In this document: one piece after another, positions 31,375 to 44,687 of the stretch
Layout of the letters: every line of letters begins with the position of its first letter
Numbering within the stretch: the stretch's first letter is position 1
Assembly: GCA_946807835.1 (NCBI GenBank)
Contig: OX327690.1
Coordinates: forward strand, 28,800,501 to 28,864,500
Direction: 5' to 3'
Origin: Ailanthus altissimus
Lineage: Eukaryota > Streptophyta > Magnoliopsida > Sapindales > Simaroubaceae
Length of the DNA: 64,000 nt
Notes under the pieces: generated by a model
What the model was told of the DNA's origin: nothing
The model's database searches: none
The model's input: only the letters and a program-made list of their open reading frames with translations
Position numbers and translations under genes: made by a program

Positions 31375-33480
31375 TCATTGCTTCCTCCTCCTCTCCTGAT
31401 TTTGTGCAGTTTGTACATTTTGAAGCTGTTTTTGCAACTGTGCTCTTACTTGGTGATTAGAGGCCAAGTTTCTGTTCATATTCTCTTTCATGGCTAAAAG
31501 TTCGGATTTTCTCATCTCGGCTGCAGCTATTTCAGGGTTACTCAAATGTCCATTGTTGCCTTGAAGTTCCTTATAGGTTGATTTAAGCTGAAAGAAAGAT
31601 GAACTTTGATATTAGAATAGAAGCAGAATTTGATCTCAATCAAATAAGCTAGACAAAATAATCAACATGAAAGCTGTTCGCATGTACTATGTAAAGTTAA
31701 CATGGATAGTCAAGTCAAGTCTCATCAAGAACAAGATCCATTCTATGTAATCATCTAAAATCCACATCAGTCAAAATGTGCAAATCCATAATCAGGTTTT
31801 CTCTGATATGGCACCAAAGTATTTCTTTGCAAGATTTGAGGAACATAGGAGTAGGAGACAAGAGACTGATAGTTAATCTGGCCATGGTCAAAGTACAAAG
31901 CATTGTCTCCCAAGCATCAGATTTTTCTATGGAAGTAACCCAAAAAGAAAGGGGCAAATTCAGTCTATAATAAAAGGGTCTGGAAATCACCCATGTTCAT
32001 CTTCCTCTAAGTAGGTCGGAGCCTCCATGATATTTGAGATGGCAAAAACAACAGTTAGGCTAATTTGAGAACCAAACTCATCAATAACAAGGTATATCCT
32101 CACTGTGTACCCTTAAGGCTACACTGTTGTGCCAAATTAAAGATTTGGTATTCACCCAAATGAACATTCTAATGTCAACTAATTCCTTTCTCTATTCACA
32201 GCCTTATAGAGTTTTGAAGTCTAGGAGATACAGATTACATTGATTAGGAGTTTAGACATTTTCAGCAGTATCCACCTCCAAACTGGGCTCTAATTTATGA
32301 TAATTGAGAATCTAACAGCACCTTAGGGAACTGATCTCTTTTATGTACATAGAATCCCTCTTGGAGCTATGTATGCAGAAATTTAGATTCTTATAGAGAA
32401 TCTAACCGCAGCCTATTAGCTTTGGCTAATTCGTCGTTGAAGGCAGCTAAGAGCAATCATTACTCTCCAAGTTAAAGCACTGTGCCCCTTGTCTATCTCC
32501 AGTTTGTTGAAAAGGCACCATAGGCTTTTAAGGAGAAGTGCTTCTCACAATGCAATGCACTAGAGTGTTCACACGCCCATCGCAGAGCATATCCTTTTCA
32601 CCAAAATTAGGCAAATAAACCTTATTTGTACTAATCGCTGCTAAACTCTACAAATAGATCTATAAACCAATAACAGTATGATAGGTTGATCAAGCGAAAA
32701 AAGATATACATGTGAAAAAAAAAGAAAGTGATAGCTTTATTTGTTTTTACCTTATTTAAATTGTCCCTTAATTTTTCAACCTTCAACCGGCATTGCTTAT
32801 CAAAATTCTCCACATTTTGCCGAAACTCGTTCATTTCGTAAAATTTTAACCCTTAATACCTTTCCTTCTCTTTCTCCATCACCTCCTGCTCCTCCATCTC
32901 ACTCTTCAAAACCCTAAATTTCAATCCAATTCATTTGAATTACACTAAATTTCGAAAATCTCCCCAATCAATTTGTCAAAATAAAATTCGTGTAATTTAC
33001 ATATTTATCAGAAATTCATACGGAATCATCTGTTTTTAGGCTATACAATTTTATTCTCTCAATCAATAAAAAATATAATATAAAAATTAAAGCTTTACAA
33101 ATAGTTATGTTCACAGTATATACCTCAGTGTTTGTGAATTATCTTGGTACTTTGAATCGAGGTTTTCGATCTCGGATTTCAGAGTTGAGATTTTCAAATT
33201 CTGCGAGGCGATTTTCTGTTTGAGTAACAAACACCTTTGTTCCATCAACCGTGTACTTGCGAGCTTCGATGCTAAAATTTGAGACTTGTTCGCTTGCGCT
33301 TCTTTCTCAGCCTGTGAACCGACATAGTAAGTTTCCTCATCAATTTATTTTCTTGGCAACCAAACAGAAAATTAATGTTAGGTTAGGGTTTGATGTGAGG
33401 ACCTGGAGGAGTGAGAGGCGTTTGTTTCTTGTTTGTTCCATGTGTTCAAGCCTTTCTCGAAAGGCAGAGGAGAGCGCCAT
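31375..33480 (-). pseudogene. Coiled-coil protein gene with an in-frame stop at codon 109
   Basis: Four exons on the minus strand: 33480-33403, 33311-33124, 32913-32751 and 31587-31375, all with GT-AG junctions and consistent phases, 213 codons. The product begins MALSSAFRERLEHMEQTRNK and is charged and heptad-rich throughout (for example LLLKQKIASQNLKISTLKSE, MEEQEVMEKEKER, NEFRQNVENFDKQ, MRKSELLAMKENMNRNLAS), so it is a coiled-coil protein. I do not recognise the family; plant homologues may be annotated as myosin-heavy-chain-like or unknown. Codon 109 (32855-32853) is TAA, while the frame continues cleanly for 104 codons of the same character to a normal stop at 31377-31375. Either the allele is truncated at 108 aa, or the base is an assembly error, or the stop is spliced out: a cryptic donor GAG|GTGATG at 32882 joins exon 4 in frame. 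Called a pseudogene on this one lesion only. Confidence 0.72.
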
Positions 33481-36400
33481 TGCTGCTATAAAAGCTGTGC
33501 GTTAAAGAATTCCAGAATTTGGTTTAAATATTGGGGTTTATATAGTGAGTGGTTTAACCTTGGCTTCGCTTGTTGTAACAATATTTTGGGCCCAGATTGG
33601 GCTACCTCAGTCAATGGCCTTTGGGCTCAATTGTGGTAAAATTTAATTTGATCAAAATGTTTTCAATCCATTGAAGAATGTATAAAACTATACGGGGTAA
33701 TTCATAAAGACGTGCCTTGTTGCACCCCATTGTTTGTTTCCCATGAGTTTGAATCTTGAGACAGGCGCCAAGATATTTTTCATTCTCCTAATTTTGAGAG
33801 GCAGTTGGCAATTATTTATAGTATTGTAGTTATAGTTATTGATAATTGTAAAGTAATTGTAATAATTATGATTATTGATAGTTGTAAAATAGTTGTAGTT
33901 GACGATTATTTATAGTGTTACAATTATGGTTATTGACAGTTATAAAATATAAATAAATAAATAAGAGCCTTGTAAATCTCAACTTTTTTACAAAATTACT
34001 TGGAAATTAACGTGTGTATTTTACAAAATAATGATTACAATACTACAATTAAAAAAAATATTGAAGCCACAATGTCACGATATAAAATTAACTCTAAATA
34101 TTGGTATTCAAGATTTGTATTTCAAATATTATAAGAGAAAAATATATTTAGACTCTCAAAATTTAATTTAAAAAATAATTACATTCACGTATTTTTAAAA
34201 TTACCTAAAAACATTCGATTTTATTAAAAAAATTATATTTTACACCAATTTTTATTTTTTTTCTTATGCTCTTTTGGATGAAACAATATTATTATCATGT
34301 AAATTATAAAAATTTAAATATAATAGTACTAATGATAAGTCAAAATATTATTATCCCTGTTATTGAAGTAATTTTTTTAGGTAATTTTTTTTTAAAAAAA
34401 GAGGTGAAATTATTGTATAGGTGAAATTTTGAGAATTTAAATATTTTTATCTTAAACTATAATTGCATGCTTGTGATTCTCATTCAATTAAAAAAAAAAA
34501 GAGGAGGAAGGAAAGAAGAAAAAAGTTTTAAATTTTTTAAGATGAAGGTCCAAAGAAACCTGACTTATAACTGTAGAAAACCTTCCATTGTAAAAGAGGA
34601 TTCTTGCTTTACAAAAGCATCTTCGTCAAATTATGCCCCATTAAAGCTGTCCTCGAGGACCTCAACCTTAAAGTTAAGAAATGTCTACCCATTATTCATG
34701 ATACTCCCTAAAATTCCAAGCCAGTGAAAATAAAGTGAGACAAGTAGCAAAATCCCATTTCAATTTGACCCTCTTTAGAAATCAAGTGTGTGGATATAAT
34801 TAGCTCATTAATTAGCTCTATAACTTACAGAAACGTCGTTCCACTACAAGTGAATTAGATAGTTGGTTGAAAAAGAATAATAAAAATTGTAAGTGGGTCA
34901 TAAAATCAAGTGGAATGAAGCAAAATTAAACCAAAAAATTCCAAAATTGCAGCTAAATTGCTCACCTAATTGACAACATCCATAGTACAACAACTTTTGA
35001 AACTTGATTTCGGTTCCAATAAGACAAAGAAGAAAAAGGAGAGTCAAGTAGTCTAAAGAAGAAAGAGTAATGACGGAATAAGAGAGCTTTTCAATATTTA
35101 AAAAAAAAATTAATTATATTCCTAATCTCATATCTTAGGACTCACTTTTTAGGCTATTAATAAATTGTCTAGATATAGTCATAATCGTTTTAGAAATGAG
35201 AACCCCCATTTATTAAGATTTTCAAGCATCCGATCACATATTATTTTGAACACCAATTAATCAAGGATAATGTCTTACACCTGGGTGGTTGATTAGGAAA
35301 AACAATCATTCGGTACACCCAATTTTGTACAGTGTCATGGTTAATCAAAGTCTCTTTTAGTTTTTTTTTTTAAAGAAAGAACACCTATGCATGATTAATC
35401 AATGATTTATCAATAACGAGAAATAAATATACATATTGAAAAAGATTGAAATAGATTTCGTGAGCCAAGAACAAAACAAAAAAGAATCGTTTGTGCATGA
35501 TGATACATATATTTTATTTTAATTTCCTTCTTGGACTTTGCTCGCCGGTGGTTTATGACCCTAATTCCGATGTCAAATTCCAAAAGTTTGATGGGGACAT
35601 GTGTGTTATTTTGTTTCCTAGGTAAGTGTATTTAATTAATCTCAAATAGATTTGGACTGAATTAAGTGAAGAAATGTATATTAAAAAGAAAAGAAAAGAA
35701 AATCTTACCACACTATTGTGTTAATCTCAAAATCATATGTATTGGGAAATTGAAAACTGGGTTGAGGTTCAAATTGGAAGTACTGATGCCCCACTGCTAG
35801 CTTTTGATCTTCAACGCATGCAATGAAGTGACACTTTTGATTATTTAATCTAATCACATTAACTAGTGATCATATAAAAATGTGGATTCGTCTAAAAGGT
35901 TGATTGGATTAATCCGAGTAAGAATGAATGTGTATGTATATATAAATTGCTACCAACCAAATTATTAAAAGGGTTTCTTGTAGTAGCATTCACATGGTGA
36001 AATACGTGTTCATGGGACCTATCTATGATGCATCCCACTAAAACATGTCATCAATTAGCCAAAGAGATCAACACAAAACGCCGAGCTACAACCACCTACA
36101 TTGATTTTAGACAAAAAGTTTCAAGTAGAACGTTCCTTTGTTTGGTATTATTCAACAAAGTCATATAATTATGTATTTAAAGTTTAATAATCGTATTATT
36201 ATTATGTATTTAAAGTGTAATTTGTTTTTTTGAAAAATATATGTGAATATCATTCTATAAATAATACCCACATTACAAAGCAGATTTAAGTTCAATCTCT
36301 CACAAAAGATAAACAACTCAAAGATGCTTTCATAGAGAACTTCAGATCTAAGAAGAGGGCTTGGTTATTTAAAGTTTAATCTTAAACACAGGATCATCAT

Positions 36401-37557
36401 ACTATTTATAGGATAAGTAGAAGAATTATGTAACATGGGACAATTTTTTTAGAATTGATTAATAGGCTTGTTTTGAGTATAAGTTCAAAGACATCAATTC
36501 CACACAATCATCTCTCTATTCTTGGTGGGGTATCATAAAAAGGGACAAATATTTTCTTAATTAAAATTTTTGCATACCCTATAAGAATAAGAAAAATTCA
36601 TGGTGATGAGGGTCCTTAAAACTGTTGGGGTGCATGTGAGACCACGTTGGCTTATCTGAGATTGGTAGACCAAACCTATCAGGTTTAAGTAAGGTTGAGC
36701 TGCAATTGTCTCCCCATTTTTTATGAATACAGAGAAAAAGAAAAGAGAAGGGAAAAAACAAAAGCTCCTTTATTTTTCTTAAAAGGAAGAATTGGCAATG
36801 ACCATTTGCAAATGCTGACGATTATATGGGCAGGGAATAAAGCTTTGGCCGCCCAAATTTCGTGCTGATGATAGAAAAAGAATCAAACAAAGCCTAACCT
36901 TTTGCACTTTATATAATATTATCATTATCTCGTATATATGTGTATGTGTATGTGTATATTATCAAGAGAGGATGGGGAAAGCTAAGTCTTTTTAGTGTTT
37001 ATATATAAGAACAGTTATGGGTTCCACGTCCCCAAAGTGGTGGACTTTTCTTTGCAACAAATGAGAATAAGGAAGTTTGTACTACTCTAATATTGTATTA
37101 AAAACATTATGTTTACATTAGCATATTAATTGAAGAAACAATGCATTAAAAAATTACAATATCTAGCATAAAAATAATTACAATGAGAAAGAGTATAAGA
37201 ATAATGGAATGATTCCTTCTCTAAGAAAAAAAAAAGGGCTAGCTCATTTTTTCTTTTCTGATTGAGATGCTTCCATTGATGAAGAATGTGGGATCATTGT
37301 AGATATGAAGAGAGATGAAATTGTGACCGTTTAATCATGATGGTAAAGGCCTAGGTGTTTAGAGAAGGGCTCAGGCCTCAGTGTGAATACAGTATCCATC
37401 GACTTGGAGGAGAAGTGCTTTTGGTGGTTAACTTGTGCAAATTGCAAAATGGGAGACACCTTTGGCCTTTCTTTTTCAAGTGCCAAAAGGACCCAAAAGT
37501 AAGACCCCATTTTTAATCTTACCAAAATGGTAAAATATTTACAGGAACTCCATTTGC
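33481..37557. other. Intergenic, no gene seen
   Basis: About 4 kb of AT-rich DNA. Frames such as 33251-33505, 34467-34727, 36579-36761 and 37331-37525 lack domains, and the first is antisense to the coiled-coil gene. The region upstream of 33480 presumably holds that gene's promoter. Confidence 0.5.
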
Positions 37558-39199
37558 CTAATATGGTCTTCTCATAAAAGCTTGAAAGGTCAGCAAAAAC
37601 ACAAACATCCAGTACACCAAGCTTTGATATCCCTTGTTGTTTGCTGCCTGTTTCACAATAAATCCCATTTAAAGAGAAAAGAAAAAGAAAGATAAAAGAA
37701 AAGGAATTAGATTAAACAACAACATGATAATACTCATAAGCTCAAATTTTATTAACACATATATAATTTACAATAATAAACTAATAACTAGTATATACAA
37801 AACGCTCTTTGCAATATTGTATTACACTTTTGGCCTTTGGTCTATAATACAAGTCTTATTTGTTTGTAAATGTTGGTTTAAGCTAAACGAATTGATGAGG
37901 AGAAAAAGTGAAAAAAGACAAAGAATTGACCTATGGTTTTACCTTTGTAGCAGATGAGGTTAGAGAAATGGAAGCCGATGACGTTGATGATGAAGAACTA
38001 GAAAGAGCAGAGATCCCCACATTGTAAGCCATAGTTCCATCGGGTTGATAGAGACCGTAATTCCTTTCTGAAGTTGGTCCAGGCTTCATATCTTCATTGA
38101 ATAATGCAAACAAATACACTTCTAGCCTCATATTAGGCCTCAATGGTGTCCCTTCATTCCTCAGTTGTCTTCTTAGCAAGTTGCTGTTATAAGTTGCAGC
38201 ATTTTCGACTGTGGCACCGATTTCATTTGGGTCCCCTTTTGATGGCCACCCTGTTTCTGAAACCCTAACTTCAATGCCATTGTAACCCAGCCTAGCCATG
38301 GCGAAAATGACAGCATCTACTTGTGCATAAAGTATGTTGTCATAATGAAGTTTGGTGTACGGATCCACCATGCCTGAATTTTGGTTAAAAAGCACATAGT
38401 CCAAGGAAACCTTATTTGGATCATCTTTATATGCAAAATATGGATATGCATTGATCCAAAATGGGGCCTTTGTGCTTGACAAGAACTGTAAATACTGTGA
38501 CATGATTCCGGCAACCTCGCCTTTGAAGCTACCGGCTGAAGGAGGATAGGATTCTTCTAAAACCGCTAAAGAATTTGGTGTTGAAACTTGAATGTACTTC
38601 TCTAGGCCTAATTGGACTAAAGCACCATGAATGCTGACAATGGCTGGAACAAGATATTGAATTAGCGATGTGTCGCCGTCGGTGAAGACCTCGTTGCCCA
38701 CTGCAATTCCGGTGATCTTTGTGGCAGGAGCATATGGCTTGATATGGGTGCTTACCCATTGAAGAGCTTGTTGGGGATCCACTAGAACAGCTAGCATTTG
38801 GTTTTCGACGGTGACGATAAGCTCGATGTTGGAGTTGGCAAATGCTGTTAAGACTTGAGGATTTGTGTCATATATTCTTGTTTTTGTGAGCTTAATTGAA
38901 CTTAAGAGATCGAGCACCCTGTCCGGCGTCGGCAGATTGTTGGCAACTTGGCCATAATTGATTCCAAATGAGGTGACTCCTTGCCAAAAACCATAATCTG
39001 AAAACACAAAAAAAAAAAAAAATGCAATATGCAAATGAAAATTATAAGTTTTAAGTCATAGAAATGACAAATGAATTAAACTATAAATGAATCATGGGAA
39101 CAAATTAATGGAAAAGAAATTTAAGAGGGTACCTGAGAAAGTGAGAGAAAGTAAAAGAAGAAATTGGATTCTGGCAATATTCCCAGAAAAAGTTGCCAT
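37558..39199 (-). CDS. GH17 glucan endo-1,3-beta-glucosidase, probably GPI-anchored
   Basis: Hydrolyses 1,3-beta-glucan (callose) in the apoplast, for example at plasmodesmata or in cell-wall remodelling. Three exons on the minus strand: 39199-39133, 38997-37943 and 37647-37558, 403 aa. Residues 1-22 are a signal peptide (MATFSGNIARIQFLLLLLSL). The GH17 domain (about 28-350) starts SFGINYGQVANNLP. The proton donor is E125 in AVGNEVF and the nucleophile E270 in VSETGWPS; FALFNEDMKPGP and ERNYGLYQPDGT mark the C-terminal core. After a Ser-rich linker (355-372) the last exon encodes a hydrophobic tail (LVYWMFVFLLTFQAF), the layout of a GPI-attachment signal. Without that exon the frame stops four codons after the splice site, so retention of the last intron would give a form lacking the anchor signal. 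No CBM43 (X8) domain. All catalytic residues are present. Confidence 0.94.
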
Positions 39200-40559
39200 G
39201 ATTAATTGAGAATGGCCTTAAGAATTCCAAGCTGAGGGCTATAGGCTAGAATTAGATATAGAGAAATATTTCAGAGTCCAATAGAGGGACTATGATCAAT
39301 TCTTTTCTTTGCTTGTTTGAATTTCATTGTGTTGGTGTGATTTTGGCTTGCCTTGCTGCCAATGTTGCCTTTGGCTCTTACCTCTCAACTGGTTCTTAAA
39401 TAACTTGGTTTTCTCATCTTATTCAACTCATCGACAGCTTTTTTAGGAAGACTTGTCTCTTTTCAAACCCGGCCGTCGAATTTCATATGACCAAATTGCC
39501 CCCCTCAGCCACTTTCTTCAGACAAAAGCAAAGGGAAAATCCCACTGATTGGTTAAAATATTGTGAGGAAGCAATTGGAGGATCCCTAAATTTGGGTCGC
39601 GGTAAAAAAAAAAAAAAACTAATACACTATAGATATGACATTCCCCTTTTATCTTAATTAGAATATTTATAGAAATAGATTCTATCACTTTCAGTGCAGC
39701 GACTCGACTGCCTTGCTTTTGTGCAGTAAAACATAGTGGCTGACCGTAAATTTATGTCATTTCTATAACCTAGAAATGGCCCTTGGCATCTAAATTTAGC
39801 CGCAGAGAGAAAGAACAGGTAACTTGGAAGAGGAAGACAATGGGTATGCTTAGTGTTGGGAAAGATCCCACCAACACTTAGAAGATGCTTCACAGCACTA
39901 AATCTGGATTGTTTCTGGCGCATGCCACTTTTTTCATTGGATTTTTAATATGTGTATAATTTTAACCAGTCATGACGAAATGAATATATACCTAGTAAAG
40001 ATTTAACGAAAAATATAAAATACACTGAAAGCAACCAAAACTTTTATATATTTTGTTTTGTCTTCTTTTTACAATAAGATGGTTATCATGTCCTGAGATT
40101 AATTAGTTAATTCAGGACAAAATAATTAAGTTAATTAAGAATCAAATAATTTACTAAGAAAAGGAACAGAAGGGTCATTTTGGTCGAGTATGTATAATGA
40201 ATAAAGTTGTAAATATAATTTATGAGGAGACAAAACAAGATGTGTGACGTCGGTAACTTGTGGGAAAATTCCAAAAACAAAAGAACAATAAACTTACGTA
40301 ATTTGGCCAAAGAATACCCAATTGAAAAGTAAATGCATGTTTGGTAAGTGGATAAGGAATGGAATACGTGGGAATTATTTGGAAACGAAGTGTCCTTATC
40401 TTGAGGCAATGACTATGAGGTTGCTTATACTTCTACATATATATATTTGTTCTTCTTTTCATGGTGACAATGCAAATTGAATTGTTCTTTTCATAGTCAT
40501 AATTCATAAATCGTCGCACAGTCAACGGAAATTTTGCATTAACACATATGAAAGAGATT

Positions 40560-40670
40560 AGAACTACGCTGCCATCAAGAAAAGCCGAAATAAAGGAACG
40601 AAAGTTGATGTGTTAGAACGACGGTGCCGTCAAGAAAAGCCGTAATAAAGGAATGAAAGTTGAAGGTGTT
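40560..40670. repeat. Tandem duplication, two units of about 55 bp
   Basis: Unit 1 (40560-40614) and unit 2 (40615-40670) both read AGAAC-AC-GTGCC-TCAAGAAAAGCCG-AATAAAGGAA-GAAAGTTGA with scattered differences. The flanks are unique, so this is a local duplication rather than a satellite. Confidence 0.85.
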
Positions 40671-43198
40671 GAATTTTTGATCATTTTCGGCACACTATAT
40701 TTTATTAGTCGTATTGCGATTTAACTTCTCTTCTCTAACATACTATGTTTGTCATATTAATTGTATGAATTATAGGCCAGAGAATCTAGCCTATCGAGTC
40801 CTTGTCTGACTTGTCTCTGTATATTTTTATCCTAAATTAAATTGATGATTAAAATAAATCTATAAAATAATGTAAGACTTCAAAAACCCGATTTGATTCA
40901 ATTGGTAAAAGTTTGCCAAATATTAAAAGCTTAAGAAGGATGAAAGTATTTGGATAAAAGAAAGAAGCAATAAGAGTTTTTTTCTTCTTTTTTTTTTTAT
41001 TGTTTTCTTATTAATTTGGTGAAGTTTCGGTTTTCAGTTAGAATTATTCATTTATATATTTTGAATACTTAAGAAGTAAGAGGAAACTTTAGCAAACTAA
41101 TTTGTAAATTAAAATACATATTAATTAACCACTCAATTCAAAAGTTTAGATAATTAGACGCCCCACATTAGTATTAAAGACAAATATTAATAACACTCAT
41201 ATGAAATATGAATCTAATTAATTGAAGACAAAAACATAAAGATAAATTATGTGAAACATGGATCCAATTTTGACTTTAAAGTAGTAGATTTTTAGAGATT
41301 GAAATAATGATAATTCAAAATTTTACCAAAAATAAAAGAAATAGGAGTTCAAAACATTAGTTTTAATATTATATTAGTTAATCACTCAACTCTAACATTA
41401 AAACTTGTTAGGTGAAGATCTAATAATAATATTAAAAATAAATTTTAATAACAAAAAGTAACAAATTAAGTGAACTAGGGGGTTCTGCCGATTATTGACA
41501 TATAAATTATTTTGATTCTTAACATATAAATTATTAATAATCTTGGGTTTAAATTCTCCTCTATTATGTTTAAATATATATATATATAAATTATTAAAAT
41601 TTCCTTTAAATGTGCATTAAAAAAATATCATTTAAAGTCATAATAAAATTAATATCCAACACTTCAAATTTTGTGACTCGTGCAAGAAGTGGAAATTTAA
41701 CCAATTAAATATATAAATAGCGGCTGGCAACCATTTTGCCTTAGCCAATCTATAAAAAATAAAAAATAAAACAAGTAAAAAAGAAATTAAAAGATAAAAC
41801 GCGCTGTAAACCTTTTTCATATTGTTTTATTAGAGTCTATCTCTTTCTGCTATGGCCAAGCAAGAAAGGAATTGCCCTTTAAAAAAAGAAAAAGAAAAAA
41901 AGAAATTGGGATTCTAGCCTAAGGAGCCTTCCTAATTTTTAAAGATGTTGCATCCCGTGTCTATTAGTGAAAATATATAATCAAAATTTATTTACTTTTA
42001 TAAAATATCTATTCATCATAAGTTTGGTATTTTATTTTGGAAGAATTCAAACCAAGAGAAATTCCAGTAGAAGAACTTCTCGTATTAAAGGAGCCTTAGA
42101 AAATTAAGATTAACCCTGTAACTATGAAGTGTCTCAATCTCATTGGTATTCTAGATAAGTCATAATTATAAGCTTGTGTTATAATTATGCAAGTGAATCC
42201 CAAGTCATATATCAAACCTCGGGATGCAAAGCATATTCACAATCATTGAACAACGCTCAGAAAGAACAATATATTTTTGTTTGTATATGCTACATTTCAA
42301 AATGTTCCTTAAAACTTTGAAATTGTTTTATCCATTTCAGTCAAACCATGCAAATTAAAACATAAAAACAATTGAAAAGCAAAATAAGTCCTTGTGTTTC
42401 CCAGAAGTGCTTTCTTTGATGCTAAAAAAAACAACCCTAGATAATTAACTAGACAATTTTAGAGCAGTCCAGAATCAATGTAGTACTACAAAAAACTTGG
42501 GTACGTAAAACTTATGATGAATTTGCAAGGGGGACAAGTAGTTGCCGCTCAAGTGTTCCCTTTTAGGCCTTGATAACTGTTAACTTGGCATCACCCCGGC
42601 CAAGCATATGATCCATCTACTGGTAAAAGAGATAAAAAGAAAAGCCTCGTCACACTGCAAAAAAGGACCTTTATTTTGGTTAAAGCAAGTTCATTTCACG
42701 TCATCAAGTTCCATTGAAACAGTAGCATTTCTTAGCTCAATTTCTGTGCTTTTTTTTTATCACACCAACTCATGACATGATACCCTTTTTCTTCACTTCT
42801 CTTTCTCTTTCCCTCAATGCAAAATGAAAAAGCAAAAAAGAAGGAAGAAAGAGAATATCTTAATATATATTCTACACCCATGAATCAAATCAAAAGCTCA
42901 AAAGAAAATTTTTAAAAAAGAAAAAAAAAAAAGAAATTGGAAGACCACCATGTCCTTTGTTAGCTGGTTAATGTTATATATCTTTTTATCCCTGTTCATA
43001 TCCAAACAGATTTGTTCATGCATGTGATAGATGTCATAAAGGAAATTAAAATCCGTAAAGACATTTGCTTTTGCTAAAAGAAGATGTTGGTGCTAAAAGG
43101 AAGAAGCATCATGGAAGAAAAAGGTGAGGGCCGGGAAAGCGAGAGTGAATTGCAATGTATATGAAAGTTTTTGATTAATGTGTTTGCTCAAAAACATG

Positions 43199-43315
43199 CT
43201 TTTTGCAACCAGGGTGTTAATCGAATTGGCTAACCACTCAAAGGGAACACCCCCCAACTAGCAGGTGACGGTTCGATCCCCCACCCCGGTAGTTTGTAGT
43301 AAATGATAAAAAAAA
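43199..43315 (+). repeat. Possible tRNA-derived SINE
   Basis: GGTGTTAATCGAATTGGCTAACCACTC resembles an A box and GACGGTTCGATCCCCC is a good B box about 45 bases on. A short tail ending in A-rich sequence (GATAAAAAAAAG) follows. An intact tRNA cloverleaf does not form by eye. Confidence 0.5.
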
Positions 43316-44420
43316 GACTTACTTCTTTCCAAGAATTTCATTTCTTAAATTTGGTTAAAAATCTCCAAAGATTTAACCATGCATGTTGGGGTACCCATTA
43401 TTACTTGGCTTTGGTGAAAAGGGGATGCAAGAAACTGACCCATTTTGCTAATTTGCAACAAAGGTTATCATATATGTGATAAGCCAATTGAGAGAAATGA
43501 AAAGCAAGAATGGCTATTGGTTTTTAGCTTGTTATCTAAATGAAATACTGGAAAAGAAGAGCTTAATAGTGGTATTGCTTTTGAGGTAAGAGTGGTGCCC
43601 ATCTAGCTACGTCAATGTCAAAATTGTCTACGGGATCATGGTGCTTTAATTTGAAAAAAGAACAATGAGGATATATGGAAATATAAAATAAAAAGGACAA
43701 TATGGTTATATGGATATATTAATTAATAGGCAACTTGTTAATTAAAACATGTGAGATCTTCGAAAATAGAAACTTAATAAGGGTAATACCAGTTTCGTCA
43801 TTAGTTTTATCTTAATACATTAATTAAATTTCTAAATTTTAAAAAATACTTAATTACATATTGTTTAAGGGATAAAAATAGTCACATTTTAAGTATGGTC
43901 GAGATAGTAGCAAAAAGGGTGTTATTAAGTATTGTCAAAAAATTAGGGACCTAATTGATATATTAAGATAAATCAGAAACAAAACTGATCATTTTTCAAC
44001 TCAATATAGTATAAGGCAATTAGAGAATTTAAGAGTATGTATACAAGAGCATGGCTCTTTTTTTCCCCCAAAATGGGCGAAATCAGCTACATCATATACA
44101 CTAAGAGCTAACAAAATTACAAGATTAATTTTGTTTTCCTCACATTTTTTTGAAGCTTTTATACTCCTCTTATTATTTATTATAATACAGTTCTACCAAA
44201 AACAACACCAAACTTTGTCAGAGCACATGAGCAAGATTTGTTAAAGGCCTCTTCCTTTTGTTAAGCGCTTATCAAATTCGTAAGTTTAAAATTTTATAGC
44301 ATAATATATATATTTTGAGTAATACTACAATTTTTAAATGTTATCATAAATATTTTATCTTAAATTGATATATTAAACAATCATTAGATAATGAATGATG
44401 CAATTTTTAAAATCACCAAT

Positions 44421-44673
44421 TATTAATAAATCAACAGAATTTGATTTTGAAAAGAGGGATAAACAAACAACTTGAAGATAATGATCATACTTAACAACTA
44501 AGATAAAGTTTCTTATCTTGTAAACTCTTTTAATATGAAAACAATGTAGATAAGGTAGTTAGTTACATAGATTATCTTCAATGTATAAATACTTTGATTG
44601 TATCATTTTATAACACACGAATGAATTAAGAGATTGCAAATCCAAGTTCTTCTTCTAAACTCAAATTCTATCT
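44421..44673 (+). repeat. 5' LTR of the copia element
   Basis: Begins TATTAATAAATCAACAG, where the 3' LTR has TGTTAATGAATCAATAG, so the terminal TG has mutated. It shares AACTTGAAGATAATGATCAT, a TGTATAAATACTTTGATTGT TATA-containing block and AAGTTCTTCTTCTAAACTCA with the 3' copy. Confidence 0.85.
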
Positions 44674-44686
44674 TGGTATCAAAGTC
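44674..44686 (+). promoter_or_regulatory. Primer-binding site (initiator tRNA-Met type)
   Basis: TGGTATCAAAGTC directly follows the 5' LTR and resembles the TGGTATCAGAGC site that is standard for plant copia elements. Confidence 0.75.
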
Positions 44687-44687
44687 A

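Larger units (their letters stand above)
39200..44316. other. Intergenic, includes the glucanase promoter
   Basis: About 5 kb without a supported gene. The first few hundred bases should be the glucanase promoter (minus strand). It also contains a short tandem duplication (40560-40670) and a possible SINE (43199-43315). Small frames at 39654-39923, 40131-40409 and 41638-41820 have no gene-like features. Confidence 0.5.

Noticed and set aside
32853..32860. GT at 32859 as a donor that would remove the premature stop
   Set aside because: No AG lies close enough to restore the downstream frame within a viable intron length, and joining to the next exon from this site would be out of frame.
39654..39923. 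Minus-strand frame of 89 codons and a short hairpin near 39853-39885 (CTTAGTGTTGG ... CCAACACTTAG) considered as a microRNA precursor
   Set aside because: The stem is only about 11 pairs with no extended foldback, and no match to a known mature miRNA sequence could be supported.
43199..43315. Considered as a genuine tRNA gene
   Set aside because: It has a good B box but no cloverleaf with matching acceptor stem or anticodon loop, and an A-rich tail; a SINE is more likely.
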